Assembly (NCBI RefSeq): GCF_024435355.1
Contig: NZ_JAMJWG010000022.1
Coordinates: 1-64,000 of the forward strand
Direction: 5' to 3'
From: Streptomyces odontomachi
GTDB lineage: Bacteria; Actinomycetota; Actinomycetes; Streptomycetales; Streptomycetaceae
DNA: 64,000 nucleotides
Below, piece after piece: positions 58,271-64,000 of this stretch. Numbering within the stretch: the stretch's first letter is position 1; every line of letters begins with the position of its first letter. The notes under the pieces are model-generated. The model made no database searches and was not told the DNA's origin. It saw nothing but the letters and a program-made list of their open reading frames with translations. The position numbers were made by a program, and so were the translations under genes.

Positions 58271-59928
58271 GGGTGCTCCGGGTGCTCTGTGCGGTGCGCT
58301 GTCGTGGCGGTCCGAGGGTCTGGCGTGCGGCGTCGGGTGCCGCCGCCCCGGTCGTCCGTGGCGGGGGACGCCGGCGGGTTCGGGGTGGGAGCCGTGCGGT
58401 CCGGCGGGCGGGCGCCGTCGGGCGGTGCGGCGAGCACCGCCGGCAGGAACGCCTCGCGGTACACCGCGTCGTACCCCGCCGGGTCCGCGTCCTCGCCCGG
58501 TGTCCGCCGCGCCGTGCCGAGGGGCGCCGGCTCGGGCAGGCCGGCGGAGGTGGCGGCCAGCAGCGCGGCGCCCACGGCGGGTGCCCGGTGCTCGGCGAGC
58601 ACCCGCACGGGCCAGGGGGTGACCGCGGCCTTCACACGTGGCCACCGCGGCTGGGCGACCGGGCCGCCGAGCAGGACCGTCTCGCGCGGCGCGACCCCGG
58701 TCAGCACGGACTGCGCTTCCGCCATCCAACGGGCCTGGTAGGCCGTGGCCTCCACGACGGCGAGCGCAAGCCGAGCAGGGCCGTCCCCGGGTCCGAGGCC
58801 GTGCACGGCCACCCGGCGCTGCGGGTCCGGGGCGGGGGCGCTGCGGCCGGACAGGTACGGCTCGACGATCAGGCCGGTCGGTCCCGGCCCGGCGGCCGCG
58901 AGCAGTGCACCGAACCGTGCGTGGCGTTCCCCGCCCGACGGCAGTCCGAGCAGGTCGGCGCACCATTCGACGAGGGCGCCGCAGCTGCCCGTGCCGGCGA
59001 TCACGTACCAGGTGCGGCCGTCCGCGTGCCGCCCGTAGCCCATGCCCTCGGCGAGCGCCCGGGGCGCGTCCGGCGGGCGACCGGTCAGGGTGAGGACGGC
59101 CTCCGCGGTCCCCATGGAGTCGGCCAGGTCGCCGGGGGTTCGGGCACCGGCCGCCCAGGCGCCCACCAGGTGGTCGTGGCCGGCGACCACGACCGGCGTG
59201 CCGGGGCGCAGCCCGGGCACCCGTGCGGCGCCGTCTTCGGTGACCCGGCCGGCCGGCTCGCCCGGAGCGCACACGCGCGGCAGCCGGTCGACGGACAGTC
59301 CGGCGAGTGCGGCGAGTGCGGGGTCCCAGCGGCCGTGGTGGACGTCGAAGGCCATGGTGCGCTGGGCGAAGGTGACGTCCGTGGCGGTGGTTCCGGTCAG
59401 CGCACGGGCGGCCAGGTCGACGGCGCCGGACCACACGGCCATGTTGCGCAACGCCTCGGGACGGTGCGCCCGCAGCCAGCACCATTTCGCCAGCGGGACC
59501 TTCGCGGAGGGCCGCACCCCGGTGGTGGCGTGCAGGGCGGCGGCGCCCGCGTCGCGCACGAGAGCGGCGGCCTCCGCGTCGCCGCGCGGATCGGACCAGG
59601 CGAGCAGCGGCCCGGTGGGCCTGCCGTCCGCGTCCAGCGGTACACCGGTCTCCGCCATGCCGGTCAGGCCCACCGCAACCACCGTGCGCCCGGCGCCCGC
59701 CACCGCTTCGGCGAGCGCGGCGAGGGCCGCGGTCACCAGCGCGCCGGTGGCGTCCTCGCCGAGCGGGGTGCGCCGTTCGGCCGCTGCCAGCACGGTGCCG
59801 TCCGGGGTGCAGACCACGGCCTTGACACGGGTGGAACCCACGTCGAGACCGGCCAGCGCGGGCCGGCCCGACCCGGCGGTGTGCCGGTCGGCGCCGGTGC
59901 CGTGCCGGTCGGCGTCCCGGTGGTTCAC
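58267..59928 (-). CDS. FGGY-family carbohydrate kinase
   Basis: This 553-residue ATP-dependent sugar kinase has the phosphate-1 motif AGLDVGSTRVKAVVCTPDGTV, then VAVGLTGMAETGVPLDADGRP, LLAWSDPRGDAEAA, VVVAGHDHLVGAWAAG (catalytic Asp in GHDH), ADSMGTAEAVLTL, and the C-terminal LLGGPVAQPRWPRVKAA. A hydrophilic tail of about 60 Pro/Thr-rich residues ends the chain. It probably phosphorylates a ketose or polyol made by earlier steps and passes it to the class I aldolase encoded next. It starts with GTG 59928 in a 4-bp overlap (GTGA). Confidence 0.92.
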   Translation of the reverse strand: MNHRDADRHGTGADRHTAGSGRPALAGLDVGSTRVKAVVCTPDGTVLAAAERRTPLGEDATGALVTAALAALAEAVAGAGRTVVAVGLTGMAETGVPLDADGRPTGPLLAWSDPRGDAEAAALVRDAGAAALHATTGVRPSAKVPLAKWCWLRAHRPEALRNMAVWSGAVDLAARALTGTTATDVTFAQRTMAFDVHHGRWDPALAALAGLSVDRLPRVCAPGEPAGRVTEDGAARVPGLRPGTPVVVAGHDHLVGAWAAGARTPGDLADSMGTAEAVLTLTGRPPDAPRALAEGMGYGRHADGRTWYVIAGTGSCGALVEWCADLLGLPSGGERHARFGALLAAAGPGPTGLIVEPYLSGRSAPAPDPQRRVAVHGLGPGDGPARLALAVVEATAYQARWMAEAQSVLTGVAPRETVLLGGPVAQPRWPRVKAAVTPWPVRVLAEHRAPAVGAALLAATSAGLPEPAPLGTARRTPGEDADPAGYDAVYREAFLPAVLAAPPDGARPPDRTAPTPNPPASPATDDRGGGTRRRTPDPRTATTAHRTEHPEHP

Positions 59929-62000
59929 GACCGCTCCTTGAACTCGGGCAGGTCACGCGCGATCTCGCAGGCGTACAGCAACACCCCGGCCGACCAGGCG
60001 TGCGAGAGGGTGAGCAGCATGCCCTTGGCCTGGAAGCACTCGGTCTGGTAGAAGCGCTCGCTGACCATGCCGCGGTAGGCGTTGAAGTCCCCGTCGGCGC
60101 GTGCCACGAACTGCCGGAAGCAGTCCAGGTTCTCCCGTGCCGACTCCGCGTAGTACGGGTCGTCGAGGTGCCGGGCGAGCCGTACCGTCTCGGGCAGGCA
60201 GATCAAACCGAAGGCGTGCAGGTGCTGGTTGGACGGGGACGCCTGGTCGCCGCCGCGGGTACGGAAGCCGTAGCGGCCGAGCAGGGTGTGCGCGTCGAAG
60301 GTGACGTCGTAGGTGTAGCGGAACGTGAGCGTCCAGTCGGCCGCCCGGCGGGCCAGGTCGAGCCAGCGCGCCGTGCCGGGGTCGGCCTCGTGCAGCAGCG
60401 TGTACGCGATGATCGCGTTGTAGCCGTCCTCCGACGTGGGGGCGAGCGAGACGTCCTCCGGTGCGCCGCACAGGAACTCGGCGCGCACGTCGTCGGCGTA
60501 CCCGGTCCCGGCCCGGCGTGCGGCGGCCAGCAGCGCGTCGTCGCCGAACGCGGCGGCGGCCTCGACCAGCGGCGCGATCCAGGCGAGCCCGGCGGCGCCC
60601 TGGTGGTCGAGGGGCGCGCCGGTGTCGCTGTGGTGGGCGGCGGCGAACCGGCCGTCGGCGTGCTGCCCGGCGCGCGCCACGGCGAGGTTGGAGCGCACGG
60701 CGTGCTCCCACGCCGGGTGGTCGACGCCCCGGGCGCGTTCGGCGCGCAGGGCACGCAGCAGGAACAGCGTGGCGTCGCCGAGGGTGCGGGCGTGCAGCCG
60801 GTGCGGGTCCGGTGTCCAGCCGGCGCTCCAGCCGTTACGGGCGCCCCACTGCCCCCAGAACGTACCGCCGGGTGCGAGATTGCCCGCGATGTGGTCCAGC
60901 ACGCCGACGGCGGCCGCCGCCTGCTCGGCGTCGCCGGTGCGGCGGGCGTGCAGCAGCAGGGCGTGCGCATATGGGGTGCCGCTGACCCAGGACACGTGCA
61001 TCGCCGGGCGGTCGCCGCGCTCGCCCAGCGCCTCCCGGTCGAAGGCCGCGGTCTCCAGCAGCACCGGCGGATCGGGCCGGTAGTGCCAGCGGTGCAGCCC
61101 GTGCGCGGCCAGCTCGGCGGCCTCGTCCAGACCGACCCAGGCGGCCGGCTCCGGCGCGGTGGGGGTGCGGTGGTGCACGGCGCGCAGGACGGGCGCGTAG
61201 GCGTGCGGGTCGGCGGCCAGGAGGTGCAGGGTGAAGCGCAGGGTGTGCGTGTCGCCCGGCTGCCAGGTGACCATCGGGGCCTGCGCAGGGCGCGGGGTGG
61301 CGGAGCCGTAGTAGCTGACGGGTTCCTCGCGGTAGGGCGCGTGCAGCCGCAGTGCGGGTCGCCCGCCGGGCAGCAGGGCGAAGCCGACGCCCTGCTCGCC
61401 GAGGTCGCCCTGTTCGGCGACGGACAGCGCGGCGCCGCCGAGCCGGTCACGTGCGAAGACGGCGGGCGTGGCGCAGCGGTCCGCGCGAAAGGCCCAGGCG
61501 TCGGCGACCATGCCCGCCGGGTCGTGGCTGCCCGGCTCGTAGCGTGGGTAGCGGCGGGCGCAGTCGGGCAGCCGGTTCGCGCCGTAGAAGACGCCGGGGA
61601 TCAGCCAGCCGGGATCCGCCGTGCGGCCGAGCCGCAGTTCGACGCGGAGACCGGCGGTCGCGGGCTCCGGTGCGGTGCGCCGCACGGTGAGTTCGGCCTC
61701 GCGCCGCAGGGCGCCGCCGGTGCCGTCCGGCTCGGCGGGCGAGAGCCGGAGCCGGACGGTGAAGCCGGCCGCGGTGCCGCGCAGTTCGCAGCCGCCGTCC
61801 GGCCGCGGCTCCCGCCCCTCGGCGGCCACCGCACGGTGGGTGCCGTCGGGCTCCATCAGGGCCACGAGGTAGGGCAGCAGCGCCTCGCCCCGGGCGGGGT
61901 CGCGCAGCGGTACGCCGCCCGGGGGTGACGTCACGTCGACCGGGTTCGGGGTGCCGGCGTCGGCTGTACCGGGCCGGGCGTCAGCTGAGTTCGGTGGCAC
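59925..62000 (-). CDS. Putative alpha/alpha-barrel (six-hairpin) protein in sugar operon
   Basis: The exact family was not recognised. The 691 residues comprise an N-terminal beta-rich domain (to about 280, including GWLIPGVFYGANRLPDCARRYP) and a C-terminal helical barrel: VSWVSGTPYAHALLLHARRTGDAE, NLAPGGTFWGQWGARNGWSAGW, LGDATLFLLRALRAERARG, SNLAVARAGQHADGRFA and TSEDGYNAIIAYTLLHEAD. The layout fits six-hairpin glycosidases or sugar-processing enzymes. There is no signal peptide, so the substrate enters the cell first. GTG 62000 lies 20 bp inside the 3' end of the GH2 gene. Sequence search would be needed to name the family. Confidence 0.75.
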   Translation of the reverse strand: MPPNSADARPGTADAGTPNPVDVTSPPGGVPLRDPARGEALLPYLVALMEPDGTHRAVAAEGREPRPDGGCELRGTAAGFTVRLRLSPAEPDGTGGALRREAELTVRRTAPEPATAGLRVELRLGRTADPGWLIPGVFYGANRLPDCARRYPRYEPGSHDPAGMVADAWAFRADRCATPAVFARDRLGGAALSVAEQGDLGEQGVGFALLPGGRPALRLHAPYREEPVSYYGSATPRPAQAPMVTWQPGDTHTLRFTLHLLAADPHAYAPVLRAVHHRTPTAPEPAAWVGLDEAAELAAHGLHRWHYRPDPPVLLETAAFDREALGERGDRPAMHVSWVSGTPYAHALLLHARRTGDAEQAAAAVGVLDHIAGNLAPGGTFWGQWGARNGWSAGWTPDPHRLHARTLGDATLFLLRALRAERARGVDHPAWEHAVRSNLAVARAGQHADGRFAAAHHSDTGAPLDHQGAAGLAWIAPLVEAAAAFGDDALLAAARRAGTGYADDVRAEFLCGAPEDVSLAPTSEDGYNAIIAYTLLHEADPGTARWLDLARRAADWTLTFRYTYDVTFDAHTLLGRYGFRTRGGDQASPSNQHLHAFGLICLPETVRLARHLDDPYYAESARENLDCFRQFVARADGDFNAYRGMVSERFYQTECFQAKGMLLTLSHAWSAGVLLYACEIARDLPEFKERS

Positions 62001-64000
62001 GGATGTTCCATCCTTCCAGCCGTACGGTGCGTCCCGCCTGCGGTGCGTCGCGCCATGCCACGGGGATGCGGACGGTTTCGCCGGGCAGCAGGTCGATCAT
62101 GTTGTCGGCGAAGACCGCCCAGCCCGGGGCGGTGTACTCGCGTGCGTCGGTCAGGTAGAGACCGAGCGCCGCGGGTCCGCCGGTGTGCGCCAGGTGCACG
62201 GCGGTCAGGTCCGGTTCGGTGCGCACCGTCACACGGGCCTCGGCCAGGTCGCACAGGGGTGCGAGGTCGGCCGTGGTGCTGTGCACCCACCGGTTGTCGG
62301 CGAGCAGGGCACCGTCCGGGGCGCGCAGGGCGAGATCGAGGACGAAGAGGTGGTCGGCGAGGCGCGGCAGCGCCGTCCGCCACCGGCCCGCGCGTGCCGC
62401 GGGCACGCCGTTGTGCGGTCCTGGAGTGTTCGGCCGGCCGGCGGGCAGGGCCACCTCCGCGTGCAGCACGCCGTCGGCGCCGAGCAGCCGGGCCGTGACG
62501 GTGCTGCCCTCCGGGGTGCCGTCCTGCCGCCAGGACCACAGGTCGGCCGTGAACGCCTCGTGCCCGCCCCACGCCTGCGTGGCGAACCGTGCGCACACGT
62601 GGGCGGGCCGGTAGGCGCGCCGGACACCGTGGTAGGCGGGCTTGGGATCGCCGCGGTGGTCCACGGCGCTGGTGCACCAGGCGTTCGGGAAGGGCTCGTT
62701 GAACTGCCAGGGGATGGCGCCGCTGCTGCGCGGCGCACGTCGCAGGTGCGCCTCCGTGGCGTACCGCAGGCCGTCGTACTGGAGTTGCTGGCTGGCCCGG
62801 CGCATGGCGTCCGGGTCGTCGGGGCCGACGCGCCGGCCGAAGGCGGCGCATACCAGTTCGGTGTTGTTCCACCAGGCGCCGAGGTGTTCCATCACCGGGT
62901 TGGCGCGGCCGGTGGGGCGGCGGTCGGCGGGCGGCACCACGGCCTCGAACGTGCGCCGGTTGGCCATGCCCTCCACCCCGAACTCGGTGTGCAGCAGGCA
63001 GCTCGCGCCGTCGTAGAGCCGCTGGTGGGCGCCGAGGCCCTGGTGCTCCCAGGGGCCGTGCACGTCGTGCTGGTCGTCGGGTGCCGCGGCGACCAGGTCG
63101 GCGCGGTTGAGGAAGGCCGGCCCCGACGGCGAACCGGGCAGCCAGCAGCGGTCCGGGTCGAGTTCGGCGACGACCGACGCCAGGGTCCTGATCACCGGCG
63201 CGTCGGCCTCGGCGAGCGGGCGTTCGGCCGCGGTGTCGTGCAGTTCGTTGCCGGGGCCCCACACCGCGAGCGAGGGATGGTGGCGCAGCGCGGGGACGAG
63301 GGCACGCGCCTCGCGTTCCATCAGCGCCAGGTAGTCGGGGTCGGCGGACGGGACGCTGTCGATCCCGGAGCTGGACAGCGCGAACTCCTGCCACACCAGC
63401 AGCCCCAACCGGTCGCAGGTGCGGTAGAAGTCCTCCGTCTCGATCAGGCCGCCGCCCCACACCCGCAGCAGGGTGACGTGCGCGTCGGCGGCGAGCCCCA
63501 GCAGGTGCGCCAGCTTCGCGGGTCTGGGCACGCCGTGCCGGGCGTCCATCGGCACCCAGTTCCAGCCCTTGGCGTAGATGCGGCGGCCGTTGACCTGGAG
63601 GGTGTACGGCAGGGCGTGCCGTGGGGCGCCGGGGTTGGGCACCAGCGCCACGCGCCGGAAGCCGGTCTCGGTACGTCGGGAGCCGGCGGTGCGTCCGGCC
63701 CGGTCCCGGAGGGTGACGTCCACCGTGTACAGCGGCTGTGCGCCGTGCCCCGCCGGCCACCACAGCCGGGGCCGCTGCACCGTCAGGTCCAGGGTGGCCC
63801 CGGTCGCACCGGCCGGCACGTCGGCCGTGCCCTCGGCGACCACGGCCCCGTCGCCGGGCGCCCGGACGCACGCGTGCAGTTGCCCGGGTTCACCGGCCGC
63901 CACCGCGGCGTCGACGCGCAGGTGTCCGGTGCGGCCGGCCTCGTCGGGCAGCGCACCGATGCGGGCGTCGACGAGCCGGAGCGGCCCGGTGATCTCCAGG
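61981..64000 (-). CDS. GH2 beta-mannosidase-like glycoside hydrolase, 5' end beyond the window
   Basis: This retaining exo-glycosidase is cut by the right edge; about 672 C-terminal residues are visible and the frame stays open to 64000. The barrel has LQVNGRRIYAKGWNWVPMD, LLRVWGGGLIETEDFY, the acid/base in WGPGNELHD (Glu codon 63244-63246) and the nucleophile in LLHTEFGVEG (Glu codon 62983-62985). AIPWQFNEPFPNAWCTSAVD follows, then two beta domains. The GGGLIE pattern is typical of beta-mannosidases. It overlaps the next gene by 20 bp and leads the operon as far as visible. Any transporter or regulator would lie outside the window. Confidence 0.9.
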   Translation of the reverse strand, partial: LEITGPLRLVDARIGALPDEAGRTGHLRVDAAVAAGEPGQLHACVRAPGDGAVVAEGTADVPAGATGATLDLTVQRPRLWWPAGHGAQPLYTVDVTLRDRAGRTAGSRRTETGFRRVALVPNPGAPRHALPYTLQVNGRRIYAKGWNWVPMDARHGVPRPAKLAHLLGLAADAHVTLLRVWGGGLIETEDFYRTCDRLGLLVWQEFALSSSGIDSVPSADPDYLALMEREARALVPALRHHPSLAVWGPGNELHDTAAERPLAEADAPVIRTLASVVAELDPDRCWLPGSPSGPAFLNRADLVAAAPDDQHDVHGPWEHQGLGAHQRLYDGASCLLHTEFGVEGMANRRTFEAVVPPADRRPTGRANPVMEHLGAWWNNTELVCAAFGRRVGPDDPDAMRRASQQLQYDGLRYATEAHLRRAPRSSGAIPWQFNEPFPNAWCTSAVDHRGDPKPAYHGVRRAYRPAHVCARFATQAWGGHEAFTADLWSWRQDGTPEGSTVTARLLGADGVLHAEVALPAGRPNTPGPHNGVPAARAGRWRTALPRLADHLFVLDLALRAPDGALLADNRWVHSTTADLAPLCDLAEARVTVRTEPDLTAVHLAHTGGPAALGLYLTDAREYTAPGWAVFADNMIDLLPGETVRIPVAWRDAPQAGRTVRLEGWNIRATELS

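Overview
The window is high-GC actinobacterial chromosome, most likely from Streptomyces or a close relative. The signs are an extreme third-position GC bias, a complete conservon (CvnA-B-C-D), RbpA preceded by a textbook SigR promoter and followed by FxsA and a dolichol-phosphate-mannose-synthase-like glycosyltransferase, a GH18 chitinase with DasR-type operators, and frequent GTG starts with 4-bp stop/start overlaps. No rRNA, tRNA, CRISPR array or complete insertion sequence was seen. One small MITE-like element is present.

Layout. 0.4-8 kb: PTS enzyme I, a hypothetical protein, acetoacetyl-CoA synthetase, and a GH31 protein that has lost both catalytic acids. 8.4-10.5 kb: Nudix hydrolase, secreted VanX-type dipeptidase, DUF962 membrane protein. 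10.5-18.5 kb: a conservon in which a complete 1249-residue 5-oxoprolinase/hydantoinase gene lies between cvnC and cvnD and overlaps cvnD. 19.6-27.4 kb: an SMC-type operon resembling MukBEF/Wadjet (kleisin-like, MukE/JetB-like and a 1631-residue ATPase with a hinge) with no JetD-type nuclease gene beside it and possibly an extra small basic protein. 27.4-30.8 kb: GntR regulator divergent from an MFS transporter and a DUF1445 hydro-lyase. 30.8-34.5 kb: two GT4 glycosyltransferases translationally coupled to a frameshifted SGNH hydrolase. 34.6-39 kb: HEAT-repeat and ankyrin proteins, then a 64-residue membrane protein with a degenerate-P-loop ATPase. 39-44 kb: a MocR regulator divergent from a YczE-like membrane protein, then a glycerophosphodiester phosphodiesterase and a UMF1-type MFS protein.

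44-50 kb: rbpA, fxsA, ppm1-like, an amidohydrolase, a MITE-like element inserted exactly at the stop codon of an Lrp/AsnC gene, and two small hypothetical genes. 50-55 kb: acyl-CoA dehydrogenase, chitinase and a secreted M1 metallopeptidase. 55-64 kb: a tightly overlapping six-gene catabolic operon (GH2 beta-mannosidase-like, a putative alpha/alpha-barrel protein, FGGY kinase, class I aldolase, Asp/Glu-racemase-like protein, DUF1537 kinase) that runs off the right edge.

The two arrangements that best fit an undescribed system are the nuclease-less Muk/Wadjet-like operon and the conservon with an embedded oxoprolinase. The sugar operon and the catalytically altered GH31 protein come next. All functional statements rest on reading motifs and gene order; no database search was run.
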